From contig CAIVNT010000010.1 of the NCBI GenBank assembly GCA_903907305.1, positions 1 to 18,889 of the forward strand: a DNA stretch of 18,889 nt, written 5' to 3'. Below the pieces are notes generated by a model. That model saw only the letters and a program-made list of their open reading frames with translations. It searched no databases and had not been told where the DNA came from. A program made the position numbers and the translations under genes. Below are positions 1 to 7,656 of the stretch, one piece after another. Position 1 is the stretch's first letter, and each line of letters begins with the position of its first letter. The DNA is from an uncultured Ignavibacteriota bacterium (GTDB taxonomy: Bacteria; Bacteroidota; Ignavibacteria; UBA10030; UBA8401).

Positions 1-110
1 GGCCAAATGTTTGAGATTGAAAATAATGAGATTTGAACTGAGAATCTAACTATTCATCGTCTCTTTCCCCCTGTTCATCGAAATTTTCCGAATATCCGAA
101 CTTTTGAATG

Positions 111-118
111 TATTTTTG
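111..118 (+). promoter_or_regulatory. Putative Bacteroidota-type -7 promoter element
   Basis: TATTTTTG matches the TAnnTTTG consensus of the Bacteroidota housekeeping sigma factor exactly. It lies about 40 bases before the epimerase ATG, which would give a leader of roughly 30 bases. A purine-rich stretch (AGAAGGAAGA) just before the ATG could be a ribosome-binding site. No convincing -33 element is visible. The rest of bases 1-157 shows no coding sequence that I can recognise. Confidence 0.45.
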
Positions 119-157
119 TTCCACTATTAAAAACATCTAATTACAGAAGGAAGAACA

Positions 158-1192
158 ATGAAAAGACCAATTTCTCTCGTTACCGGATGCTCCGGTTTTA
201 TCGGCTCACACGTTGCCCAGGAACTGTTGAATATGGGACACACCGTCATCGGTTTGGACGATCTTTCCGGCGGATTTGCCGAGAACAACCCCCAAGCTGT
301 CATCTTTTATCAAGGTTCCATCACCGATACCATTCTTGTCAACGGACTGTTCGAACAGTATGAATTCGATTACGTGTTCCATCTCGCCGCATACGCGGCC
401 GAAGGATTGAGCCACTTCATCCGCCGGTATAATTATGACGATAATCTCATCGGCAGCATCAACCTCATCAACGCCGCGGTGAACGCCGGATCCGTGAAGA
501 ATTTCATCTTCACCTCCTCTATCGCTGTCTACGGCTCCAACGAACCGCCGCTGATCGAATCCATGACCCCGAGACCCGAAGATCCGTACGGCGTAGCAAA
601 GTTCGCTGTGGAAATGGACCTCCATTGCGCACACAAAATGTGGGGACTGAACTACACCATCTTCCGTCCGCATAACGTCTACGGCGAGAATCAGAACATC
701 GGCGATCCGTACCGGAATGTGATCGGTATCTTTATGAATCAGATCCTGCAGAATAAACCGATGTCCATCTTCGGGAACGGCGAACAGACACGCGCATTCA
801 GCTACATCTCCGATGTCGCACCGATCATTGCCAATGCAGCTGTCCGGCCTGCAGCCTATAATAAAATTTTCAACGTCGGCGCAGATGTTCCGTATTCCGT
901 GAACACACTTGCCACCGTTGTCGCGAACGCGATGGGAGTTGAACCGAACATCCAGTATCTGGAAGCACGCAAAGAAGCGCTCCACGCATTCTCAGATCAT
1001 GAAAATGTGAAATCGGTTTTCGGCGACCTCATTAAGAATGTGCCGCTGGAAGAAGGGGTCGCACGGATGGCGAACTGGGCAAAAGGATTCGGCGCGCGTC
1101 AGGGACAGATCTTCGAAAACATTGAAGTGCAGAAGAACATGCCTCCGTCATGGCAGCGGCTGATCCTCGCCGCATCGAAGAAGGCGGCGTAA
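158..1192 (+). CDS. NAD-dependent sugar-nucleotide epimerase/dehydratase (extended SDR)
   Basis: This 344-residue protein is a cytoplasmic extended short-chain dehydrogenase/reductase of the UDP-glucose 4-epimerase type, the usual length for that family. The Rossmann glycine motif is at residues 10-16 (G10, G13, G16), followed by the NAD-binding acidic pair D34-D35 (IGLDDLSGG). The TSSIAVYG strand around S120-S121 and Y144/K148 (DPYGVAKF) supply the Ser-Tyr-Lys catalytic set. The YGENQNIGDPYRNV and FGNGEQTRAFSYISDV segments are typical of NDP-sugar binding in this family. The exact sugar cannot be read from sequence. It is the first gene of a tight cluster with glycosyltransferases (4 bases to the next frame), so it most likely supplies an NDP-sugar for a surface polysaccharide or glycolipid. 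The ATG is preceded by a purine-rich ribosome-binding site. Confidence 0.9.
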   Translation: MKRPISLVTGCSGFIGSHVAQELLNMGHTVIGLDDLSGGFAENNPQAVIFYQGSITDTILVNGLFEQYEFDYVFHLAAYAAEGLSHFIRRYNYDDNLIGSINLINAAVNAGSVKNFIFTSSIAVYGSNEPPLIESMTPRPEDPYGVAKFAVEMDLHCAHKMWGLNYTIFRPHNVYGENQNIGDPYRNVIGIFMNQILQNKPMSIFGNGEQTRAFSYISDVAPIIANAAVRPAAYNKIFNVGADVPYSVNTLATVVANAMGVEPNIQYLEARKEALHAFSDHENVKSVFGDLIKNVPLEEGVARMANWAKGFGARQGQIFENIEVQKNMPPSWQRLILAASKKAA

Positions 1193-1196
1193 TCAC

Positions 1197-1325
1197 ATGA
1201 TCATGGATTTTCTTGAATTGATGTTCGTTCTGTTCTCCGCCGTTGTTCTCTACACCTATGTTGGTTACGGTATCATCCTTTGGTTCATGGTAAAATTGAA
1301 ACAGTTTCGGGAACGGACGATATAA
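1197..1325 (+). CDS. Split N-terminal membrane anchor of the GT2 glycosyltransferase
   Basis: This 42-codon frame begins ATGATCATGGAT four bases after the epimerase stop. It encodes one hydrophobic segment (about residues 6-32, including VLYTYVGYGIILW) followed by a basic tail (KLKQFRER). The sequence closely resembles the N-terminal transmembrane helix that membrane GT2 transferases normally carry directly before their catalytic domain. Its TAA stop overlaps the next gene's ATG (TAATG), and the downstream frame is shifted by -1. Joining the two frames would restore an ordinary-looking transferase. It is either a translationally coupled separate peptide or one half of a frameshifted gene. The hydrophobic content and position are seen directly; homology to the GT2 anchor is from family knowledge. 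Confidence 0.6.
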   Translation: MIMDFLELMFVLFSAVVLYTYVGYGIILWFMVKLKQFRERTI

Positions 1326-2380
1326 TGGAGCACAACGAACCACAGGTCACGCTGTTGATCGCGGCATACAACGAAGCGGAATGCATCTGCGCCAAAGCGG
1401 TGAACACGCTCGAACTGGATTATCCGCACGATAAGTGCGACATCCTGTTCGTCACGGATGGATCATCGGACGGCACAGAGAAGCTTCTGCGCGAATTTAT
1501 GCACGATCCCCGCATACGCGTGCTGCACGATGCGGAACGCCGCGGCAAACTCGCTGCGGTAGAACGCGGAATGAAATACGTTCCGTCCCCCATCGTCATC
1601 CTGACAGACGCCAATACACTCTTGAACAAGGATGCGATACGGAATATCGTCCGGCATTACGCCGATCCGAATGTTGGCGCAGTCGCCGGTGAGAAACGGA
1701 TCCGGAAAGATCTGCAGAAGGACGGCAACGGTGCAGGCGAAGGACTCTACTGGAAATACGAATCGGCGTTGAAACGGCTCGATTCAGAACTCCACTCCGT
1801 TGTCGGTGCCGCAGGAGAATTATTCTCGTTCCGGAAGGAACTCTATCGGGCGGTCCCGGCCGATTCCATCATCGAGGATTTTCATCTCTCTATGTGCATT
1901 GCGGCGGACGGATACCGCGTGATCTACGAACCGGATGCATTCGCCGAAGAGGAACCGTCCGCATCGTTCAGCGAAGAGATGAAACGGAAGATCAGAATCT
2001 GCGCGGGCGGTTTTCAATCCATCGTCCGCCTGAGATCCCTGCTCAACATAAAACGTTACGGTATACTCTCGTTCCAATATATTTCACATCGTGTTCTCCG
2101 CTGGGCGGTGACACCGTTCCTTCTGCCGGTGCTGTTCATCCTCAACGCGGTGCTGGCCTTGGACGGAAACCTGTTCTATCAGGTGACTTTTGCAGGACAG
2201 ATCACGTTCTATGCATCCGCTCTCATCGGATTCCTATTGGAAAAATTCAACCGGAGGTCACGGTTGTTCATCGCTCCGCTCTATTTCACTTTGATGAACA
2301 TCGCGGCATATGCCGGACTCATCCGTTATCTTCGCGGCACGCAATCCGCCGTTTGGGAAAAAGCTCAACGAAAGAAATAA
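1325..2380 (+). CDS. Membrane GT2 glycosyltransferase (catalytic and C-terminal membrane part)
   Basis: Read from the ATG at 1325, the product has 351 residues. It starts with a GT-A nucleotide-binding strand (VTLLIAAYNEAE, residues 8-19). TDGSSDGT (44-51), the DAN metal-binding triad (95-97), the catalytic-base ED (184-185) and an RxxRW motif (256-260) follow in the order found in processive GT2 enzymes. About three hydrophobic segments follow at roughly 260-279, 288-305 and 314-336. The enzyme probably transfers sugar from an NDP-sugar at the inner membrane, but the polymer is unknown. An upstream TTG at 1280 is in frame but lies inside the anchor-encoding frame; the ATG overlapping that frame's stop is the better start. 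The N-terminal membrane helix normally fused here is missing and is encoded just upstream in another frame. The next gene begins four bases after its stop. Confidence 0.85.
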   Translation: MEHNEPQVTLLIAAYNEAECICAKAVNTLELDYPHDKCDILFVTDGSSDGTEKLLREFMHDPRIRVLHDAERRGKLAAVERGMKYVPSPIVILTDANTLLNKDAIRNIVRHYADPNVGAVAGEKRIRKDLQKDGNGAGEGLYWKYESALKRLDSELHSVVGAAGELFSFRKELYRAVPADSIIEDFHLSMCIAADGYRVIYEPDAFAEEEPSASFSEEMKRKIRICAGGFQSIVRLRSLLNIKRYGILSFQYISHRVLRWAVTPFLLPVLFILNAVLALDGNLFYQVTFAGQITFYASALIGFLLEKFNRRSRLFIAPLYFTLMNIAAYAGLIRYLRGTQSAVWEKAQRKK

Positions 2381-2384
2381 ACCT

Positions 2385-3266
2385 ATGACACTCCATCCGA
2401 AAGTTTCCATCATCCTTCTCAACTGGAACCAGTATGAACTGACGGCAGCGTGCATCAACTCATTGCGCCGCTGCACATATCCCGACATTGAGGTGATCGT
2501 CATCGATCAAGCCTCGACAGATGGTTCATCGGAACGGATTCGCATCAATTTTCCCGAGATCATCCTCATCGAGAACAGAAAGAATACAGGATTCACCGGC
2601 GGAAACAATCAGGGAATGGCCGTTGCGAAAGGGGAATATTTTCTTCTGTTGAACAACGATACGGTCGTTCATCCCTCATTTCTCGAACCGCTCGTGGAGG
2701 CATTGGAATCGAATCCGGACGCTGCTGCTGCATCGCCGCTCATCCGCTTCTTTTTCGCTCCCACGTTCATTCAATATGCAGGGGGACCCGAAAGGATCGA
2801 CCTTATCCGCGGACGCAATACCTGGCGCGGATGGAAAACCCGTACTCCTCACCAATATTCTTCCATTGAAAAAACATCCGCAGCACACGGTGCCGCTTTT
2901 ATGATCAAGAGCAGCGTGGTGGAACGGATCGGCATGCTGGACGAAAAACTCTTCATCTATTATGAGGAATACGACTGGAGTCTGCGGATACGTCAGGCGG
3001 GATTTTCCATCCTCTTCGTTCCACAGGCCGAAATTCTTCATAAAGAATCGATGACCCTCACGAAGGACAGTCCATTTAGGACGAAGCTGATGGCGCGGAA
3101 CAGGCTGTGGCTCAGCAAAAAATATCTTCCGCTTCATCGACATGCGCTTTCTGTCGCATACGTCTGGTGCTGCTCTCTTCCGTTGAATGTCCTCCGCTAC
3201 ACATTCCGGAAAAAATTCGACCTGGCAAAAGCTCTCTTCGTCGGTTCCCTCGAAGGAACGTTTTGA
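2385..3266 (+). CDS. GT2 glycosyltransferase, rhamnosyltransferase-like (WbbL/COG1216 type)
   Basis: This 293-residue GT-A transferase is predicted to add a sugar to a lipid-linked or polysaccharide acceptor on the cytoplasmic side. The N-terminus KVSIILLNWNQYELT, DQASTDGS (41-48), NTGFTGGNNQGM (67-78) and the metal-binding NND (90-92) are typical of the rhamnosyltransferase-like GT2 group. The acceptor-side block GAAFMIKSSVVERIG...DEKLFIYYEEYDWSLRIRQAG (about 169-206) contains the probable catalytic acidic residues (E194, E195, D197). A C-terminal hydrophobic stretch (about 237-256) may touch the membrane. The ATG at 2385 is chosen because the conserved first strand begins just after it, while an in-frame upstream extension would overlap the preceding gene. 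It is the last gene of the polysaccharide cluster. Donor and acceptor are not predictable. Confidence 0.88.
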   Translation: MTLHPKVSIILLNWNQYELTAACINSLRRCTYPDIEVIVIDQASTDGSSERIRINFPEIILIENRKNTGFTGGNNQGMAVAKGEYFLLLNNDTVVHPSFLEPLVEALESNPDAAAASPLIRFFFAPTFIQYAGGPERIDLIRGRNTWRGWKTRTPHQYSSIEKTSAAHGAAFMIKSSVVERIGMLDEKLFIYYEEYDWSLRIRQAGFSILFVPQAEILHKESMTLTKDSPFRTKLMARNRLWLSKKYLPLHRHALSVAYVWCCSLPLNVLRYTFRKKFDLAKALFVGSLEGTF

Positions 3267-3430
3267 TCGATCTTGAAAATGAAGAATGGGAGTCCTGTCA
3301 GTGACGACCTGTTGTTTGCTTTTGAAAAAGGACAAGGTTTCAAACTGCGTAGGAGCGGCCTGTCTGGTTTTAAAGGATCAATGTTCATTTTGACTATTGG
3401 AATTTGTTGAATGTGTCTCTATTTTAGACC

Positions 3431-4417
3431 ATGACAGCACAAAATTCTATCGTCGTCCTCGACGGATTCACTCTCAATCCCGGCGATCTGTCCTGGGATG
3501 ATCTTCATTCGCTCGGAAATTGCACGATCTACGACCGCACCGCTCCCGGTGAGGTGATAGAACGTGCGAAACACGCCGAAATACTTCTGACCAATAAGGT
3601 CATTCTTTCCAAAGAGATCCTCGCACAGCTTCCGAATCTTCGTTACATCGGCGTCCTTGCCACAGGATATAACGTTGTAGATGTCGCCGCCGCGAAAACA
3701 GAGAATATCATTGTCACAAATGTCCCGGCCTACAGTACTCATTCTGTTGCACAGACCGTCTTTGCTCTTTTGCTGGAACTGACGCATCGCACCGGCCACC
3801 ATTCGAACGAGGTCAGCAAAGGACGGTGGAGCAGTAGTCCCGATTTTTCCTTCTCCGATTTTCCGTTGATGGAACTTCACGGGAAGACCTTGGGCATCAT
3901 TGGACATGGGAATATCGGTCAGGCAGTGGCAAAGATCGCTTTGGCCTTTGGAATGAGTGTCATTGTATCATCTCGCACATCACAGACCTCTGAGGATCTC
4001 AAAACCCTTGGGGCAAACCCAACGTTTGAATTCACCGACACCGGGACCCTCCTTCGCCGTTCCGACATCGTTTCTCTTCACTGCGCACTGAACGATCAGA
4101 CACGCCTTCTCATCAACGAAGAACGTCTGCGTCTGATGAAACCGTCGGCAATTCTCATTAATACGGGCCGCGGACCGCTCGTGGACGAACAGGCGCTGGC
4201 AAACGCATTGAATGAAGGCCGGCTCGCCGGTGCAGGACTCGACGTTCTCTCCGCCGAACCGCCTGCGAAAGAGAATCCGTTATTGTCGGCAAAGAATTGT
4301 ATCATTACTCCTCATATCGCGTGGGCATCATTCGGTGCCCGAACACGATTGATGGATGTTGTGGTAAGCAACATCCGATCATTCATCAACGGACAACGGG
4401 TGAATGTTGTCTCATAA
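3431..4417 (+). CDS. hprA: D-2-hydroxyacid dehydrogenase, glycerate dehydrogenase/hydroxypyruvate reductase-like
   Basis: This 328-residue cytoplasmic enzyme should interconvert a 2-keto acid such as hydroxypyruvate or glyoxylate with the D-2-hydroxyacid, using NAD(P)H. The dinucleotide-binding motif GIIGHGNIGQAVA has G158, G160 and G163. The catalytic triad is R247 (NTGRGPLVDE), E276 (SAEPP) and H295 (TPHIAWAS). The N-terminal block VVLDGFTLNPGDLSWDDL followed by LLTNKVILSKEIL is characteristic of the glycerate dehydrogenase branch rather than of 3-phosphoglycerate dehydrogenase, and no ACT domain follows. Substrate choice remains an inference. A weak promoter-like TATTTTAG lies directly before the ATG. 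The next gene begins 14 bases after the stop, suggesting cotranscription. The 164 bases before this gene show no recognisable feature. Confidence 0.88.
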   Translation: MTAQNSIVVLDGFTLNPGDLSWDDLHSLGNCTIYDRTAPGEVIERAKHAEILLTNKVILSKEILAQLPNLRYIGVLATGYNVVDVAAAKTENIIVTNVPAYSTHSVAQTVFALLLELTHRTGHHSNEVSKGRWSSSPDFSFSDFPLMELHGKTLGIIGHGNIGQAVAKIALAFGMSVIVSSRTSQTSEDLKTLGANPTFEFTDTGTLLRRSDIVSLHCALNDQTRLLINEERLRLMKPSAILINTGRGPLVDEQALANALNEGRLAGAGLDVLSAEPPAKENPLLSAKNCIITPHIAWASFGARTRLMDVVVSNIRSFINGQRVNVVS

Positions 4418-4431
4418 ACCGGGATACTCCT

Positions 4432-4854
4432 ATGAAAAAAATATTCCTTTTGCTGCTGTTCGGCGCTGCATTCCTTTTCGCACAGAATCCGGATGGAAAG
4501 AATGTCTCTCTCCATATCACACCGTCGTGGCTTTGGGGAAAGTCAGATTTTCAGCGGATAACCAAGGTCTGGTATCCTCCCACACAGATCACGGATGAAT
4601 TTTTCGTGACAACACAGAACTACGGCATCATAGATAATCCGTTTGCCTTCGGTGTGAATGCATCCGTTAAAATTCCGACAACATCCTTTCTGACGCTCTC
4701 TCTTACATATTCCTACAATCAGAAATTCGAAGAGGATAACGGGGCGAATCAACTGAACAAGTATTTCTCCCAGATCCACTCTATGAACGGACGATACCAC
4801 ACAGCCAGTATCACGATGAGTTTTTACAATCTTTTCTCACTCTATATTGAATAG
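4432..4854 (+). CDS. Small exported protein of unknown function
   Basis: The product is 140 residues with a clear Sec signal peptide (MKKIFLLLLFGAAFLFAQ; cleavage probably near the A-Q). The mature part, about 122 residues, is rich in alternating hydrophobic, aromatic and polar residues (FAFGVNASVKI, LTLSLTYSYNQKF, HTASITMSFYNLFSLYIE). This suggests amphipathic beta strands ending in an aromatic residue two places from the terminus, compatible with a small outer-membrane or periplasmic beta protein. I do not recognise the family. The start at 4432 is chosen because the signal peptide begins there. It lies between a dehydrogenase and a Nudix gene with short gaps of 14 and 7 bases. A role linked to those enzymes is not obvious. 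Confidence 0.7.
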   Translation: MKKIFLLLLFGAAFLFAQNPDGKNVSLHITPSWLWGKSDFQRITKVWYPPTQITDEFFVTTQNYGIIDNPFAFGVNASVKIPTTSFLTLSLTYSYNQKFEEDNGANQLNKYFSQIHSMNGRYHTASITMSFYNLFSLYIE

Positions 4855-4861
4855 CATCCCC

Positions 4862-5413
4862 ATGTCACGTGAACTTCTGCTCGAACAATTACGAACCTAT
4901 ATTGCATCAGACTTGCATGAGAATGAGATGCGTGAACGGATTATCTGTTTCATTGCGGAATATGAGGACTGTTTCGAACGGACGCAGCTGAGCGGACATA
5001 TTACCGCATCCGCGCTCATCGTCAATAAACAGAGGACGAAAACGCTCCTGACGCATCATCATAAGTTGGAGAAATGGCTGCAGCTGGGCGGACATTCGGA
5101 CGGTGATCCTGATCCACTCAATGTAGCGATGCGTGAAGCGGAAGAGGAATCAGGATTGAAGGATGTTCTACCTGTATCGAAAAAGATCTTCGATGTTGAT
5201 GTCCATGCGATCCCTGCGCGGAAGAATGAGCCCGAACATTTCCATTACGACATTCGTTTTCTCTTCGAAGCGGATGATGCGCAGCCGCTCGTCATCTCCG
5301 CGGAATCGAAGGAACTCGCATGGATCCCGCTGAATGAGATCGAACTGTACACCACCGAAGAATCGATGCTCCGTATGGTCCGCAAAGTGACCGCTCCTCA
5401 TTTTTTTCATTAG
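4862..5413 (+). CDS. Nudix hydrolase
   Basis: This 183-residue cytoplasmic hydrolase is expected to cleave a nucleoside diphosphate linked to another group, using Mg2+. The Nudix box spans residues 77-99, with GHSDGD at its start and REAEEESGL (91-99) carrying the metal-binding glutamates. The first conserved Glu of the textbook Nudix box is occupied by Pro (P83). I believe the form GGHxDGDxDPL is normal in one Nudix subgroup, so this is probably not a defect. An N-terminal helical extension of about 45 residues precedes the fold. The ATG at 4862 is preferred over an in-frame TTG at 4847 that overlaps the previous stop. The substrate is unknown; the neighbouring genes do not indicate one. Confidence 0.88.
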   Translation: MSRELLLEQLRTYIASDLHENEMRERIICFIAEYEDCFERTQLSGHITASALIVNKQRTKTLLTHHHKLEKWLQLGGHSDGDPDPLNVAMREAEEESGLKDVLPVSKKIFDVDVHAIPARKNEPEHFHYDIRFLFEADDAQPLVISAESKELAWIPLNEIELYTTEESMLRMVRKVTAPHFFH

Positions 5414-5416
5414 CGG

Positions 5417-5568
5417 TCATCCCCGAAAGTTTCTGTCGGGGATCCAGTGACGTCTCAAAATTCTTTACTGTAGGACGTCATCCCCTCAACGTGGCCGTTG
5501 GCCGAATGTCCCGCCCTATAGGACTCCGCTTGCGGGACTCCAAAAGCGGAGCTCCTATCGGGGATCCA
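5417..5568. repeat. Nested hairpin repeats (GTCATCCCC...GGGGATCCA)
   Basis: Two consecutive units each start with GTCATCCCC and end with GGGGATCCA. The first (5417-5446) forms a hairpin with arms ATCCCCGA (5419-5426) and TCGGGGAT (5436-5443). The second (5477-5568) encloses a further near-palindrome, ATAGGACTCCGCTT against AAGCGGAGCTCCTAT (about 5518-5557), and is followed by a run of six T. The block fills the space between the convergent Nudix and ybaK-like genes. It may act as a bidirectional terminator as well as being a dispersed intergenic repeat. Confidence 0.75.
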
Positions 5569-5608
5569 TTTTTTGAATATATCGACTATCCTTTACATTG
5601 TTAAATAA

Positions 5609-6094
5609 TCATGATATCGCCACATTCACTTCCATCACCGCAAAAACCCGATTGATCTCCTGCGGATCTATCTCTACCAAAAAACCACGCTTCCCGCCGT
5701 TGATGAGGATCTTCGGTAATTGCATGATCGTCTCTTCAATATACACCGGCAATTTCTGTTTCGTTCCGAACGGACTGATACCGCCCACTTGATAACCCTT
5801 CATCCGTTGCGCCGTCTGCTCGGATGCAGGATTCACACTCTTCACTCCCATCGCTCTCGCCAATTGTTTTACAGAGACCTCTTTATCGCCGTGCATCAAG
5901 ATCAGGAATTGATTTCGCGGATCGGTCTCCATCACGAGTGTTTTAATGATGAAATGCTCATACATATTCAACTCACGCGATGCCGTGGATGTTCCGCCGT
6001 GCAGTTCATAGGCATAGAGCCGCGGAATGAACGGAACGTTATGATCACGCAGAAATCGAACTCCCGTCGTGATCGGATATTCTTCGGCAGACAT
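5609..6094 (-). CDS. ybaK: YbaK/EbsC-family Cys-tRNA deacylase
   Basis: This 161-residue protein belongs to the YbaK/ProX editing-domain family, which in characterised members hydrolyses misacylated Cys-tRNA(Pro) in trans in the cytoplasm. Family landmarks are present: the FIIKTLV strand with K51, YQVGGISPFGTK (101-112) and the C-terminal KILINGGKRGFLVEI (128-142). The length matches the family norm. It is the only minus-strand gene in the window. Its start codon lies about 60 bases from that of the divergently transcribed histidine kinase, so the two probably have back-to-back promoters. It converges on the Nudix gene across a hairpin-rich region. The family call is firm; the precise deacylation specificity is inferred from family knowledge. 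Confidence 0.92.
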   Translation of the reverse strand: MSAEEYPITTGVRFLRDHNVPFIPRLYAYELHGGTSTASRELNMYEHFIIKTLVMETDPRNQFLILMHGDKEVSVKQLARAMGVKSVNPASEQTAQRMKGYQVGGISPFGTKQKLPVYIEETIMQLPKILINGGKRGFLVEIDPQEINRVFAVMEVNVAIS

Positions 6095-6135
6095 TGTCAG
6101 CGAACCTTTCTTTTTCCATTGACGTAACGTTTGTG

Positions 6136-6143
6136 TATCTTTG
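6136..6143 (+). promoter_or_regulatory. Putative -7 promoter element for the two-component operon
   Basis: TATCTTTG matches TAnnTTTG exactly and ends 10 bases before the kinase ATG. The predicted transcript would have only a few untranslated bases, so translation may be nearly leaderless. A TTG at 6119-6121 is closer than the usual -33 spacing. Confidence 0.55.
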
Positions 6144-6153
6144 CTGTGCTCAT

Positions 6154-7653
6154 ATGAATAGTACGAAAAAAATATTTATCGCACTCGCTCTTATTGTGCT
6201 GCTGCCGGCACTCTTCAATTCCGTATACGAGATCTCCTCTTTGAACGAAACGGAAGAGATGCTCTCCCAAATGTACACCAGGCAATTGGATGCCGTCCTC
6301 TTCTCCGTTAACCAATATACGCTGGATGTCGCGTCAAGCTGGGCATCGCAGATCGAGAACGAGTTTCCCAAAATAAATTTCAATCGCATCCTCCAGCCGA
6401 ACCCCTCCATCCGCTCTATAATAGTGACCGATACGTCGCTCGTCCAAATGGATGAATTCCCCGCTTCGACGGCCGAAAAACACCAAAATTTTTCCATCCA
6501 TAAGCAGGCCGTTGAGCGTCTCGTCCGCTATCAAACGCTCTCATACCGAAAACTTGAACCGGTCATTATCTCGGACTCAACATTCATTATCCTTTTCGTT
6601 ACATCTTCACCGGTAAAAGTGATTGGCATTGTTGTCAACAATGAGAGCTTCATCAACGACGTCATTGGGAAAAAATTGACCGATATCGCGCAGAATGATC
6701 TTATTCTTTGTGTCAACCGACTCTCAACATCACGGACGGTCTTCTCCACTGATCCATCCGTGATGTTTACTTCAGCACAGCAGCGTCCGCTGTGGATCTT
6801 CCCCGACCATATCGTGCAGATTCGTCTCAAAGGCACGACCATTCAGGAAGCAGCAAATGACCGGTATTACAGGAATTTGATCCTAATTGTTCTGCTGGAC
6901 TGCATTCTTGTGGCCGGCGCATTCTTCGTCTATCGCCTGATCAAGCGAGAGATGGAACTTGTTGCTCTCCGATCGGATTTCGTTTCGAATGTTTCACATG
7001 AACTGCGCACACCGCTCGCACTCATCCGTATGTTCGCTGAAACGCTCGAAATGAAACGGGTGAAGACCGAAAAGAAAAAACAGGAATATTACGGGATCAT
7101 TCTCCGCGAGACAGAACGGTTGACCCGGCTCATTAACAATATCCTGAATTTTTCACGGATGGAATCGGATTCGCGGAAAAATATGTTTGCTTCGGCAGAT
7201 ATCAATAACATTCTTGCCTCAACGCTCTCCGTCCACAAATATCAATTGGAACAAAAGGGCTTTACCGTTGAAACAGTGCTGGCGAAGGATCTTCCTTCAA
7301 TTCCGGTCGATGAGGAAGTGATTACCGAAGCATTCCACAATCTGATCGACAATGCAATCAAATACAGTGTCGAAAACAAATATCTCCGGGTCGAAACCTC
7401 TCGGTCCAAAGATCATATCCTTATCCGGATCGAGGATCACGGCATCGGGATCGCTGCAGAGCATCACGCAAAGATCTTCGAAAAATTCTACCGTGTTTCG
7501 CAGGGACTCGTCAACACTGCCAAAGGGAGCGGACTTGGTCTTGCGATCGTTCACCATATCATCCTTTCCCACCATGGAACGATCGATGTGCACAGTACGG
7601 TCGGAACCGGAACACGATTCACCATTACACTTCCTCTTACCCAACCGAAATAA
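6154..7653 (+). CDS. Membrane sensor histidine kinase
   Basis: This 499-residue inner-membrane kinase autophosphorylates on histidine and should pass phosphate to the regulator encoded next to it. A transmembrane segment lies at about residues 6-22, then an extracytoplasmic sensor region of about 215 residues with no family I recognise, then a second membrane helix at about 242-262. The DHp motif VSNVSHELRTPL carries phospho-accepting H282. The ATPase domain has the N box with N400 (NLIDNAIKY), G1 with D428 (EDHGIGIA), an F box (FEKFYRV) and G2 (GSGLGLAIVHHI). The DHp begins only about 15 residues after the second membrane helix, so no HAMP domain fits. The ATG at 6154 is chosen because the first membrane helix follows it directly and a promoter-like TATCTTTG sits just upstream. 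The regulator gene starts three bases after the stop. Confidence 0.93.
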   Translation: MNSTKKIFIALALIVLLPALFNSVYEISSLNETEEMLSQMYTRQLDAVLFSVNQYTLDVASSWASQIENEFPKINFNRILQPNPSIRSIIVTDTSLVQMDEFPASTAEKHQNFSIHKQAVERLVRYQTLSYRKLEPVIISDSTFIILFVTSSPVKVIGIVVNNESFINDVIGKKLTDIAQNDLILCVNRLSTSRTVFSTDPSVMFTSAQQRPLWIFPDHIVQIRLKGTTIQEAANDRYYRNLILIVLLDCILVAGAFFVYRLIKREMELVALRSDFVSNVSHELRTPLALIRMFAETLEMKRVKTEKKKQEYYGIILRETERLTRLINNILNFSRMESDSRKNMFASADINNILASTLSVHKYQLEQKGFTVETVLAKDLPSIPVDEEVITEAFHNLIDNAIKYSVENKYLRVETSRSKDHILIRIEDHGIGIAAEHHAKIFEKFYRVSQGLVNTAKGSGLGLAIVHHIILSHHGTIDVHSTVGTGTRFTITLPLTQPK

Positions 7654-7656
7654 TTT

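Noticed and set aside
206..985. Long open frame of 259 codons on the minus strand inside the epimerase gene
   Set aside because: It is antisense to a gene with full catalytic motifs, shows no recognisable domain, and similar antisense frames occur opposite most genes here, so it is a codon-bias shadow.
1280..1324. TTG start at 1280 for the GT2 catalytic gene
   Set aside because: It lies within the membrane-anchor frame and adds no conserved sequence; the ATG at 1325 overlaps the upstream stop in a typical coupling arrangement.
5720..6127. Plus-strand open frame of 135 codons opposite the ybaK-like gene
   Set aside because: The minus-strand product has clear YbaK motifs; the plus-strand frame has none.
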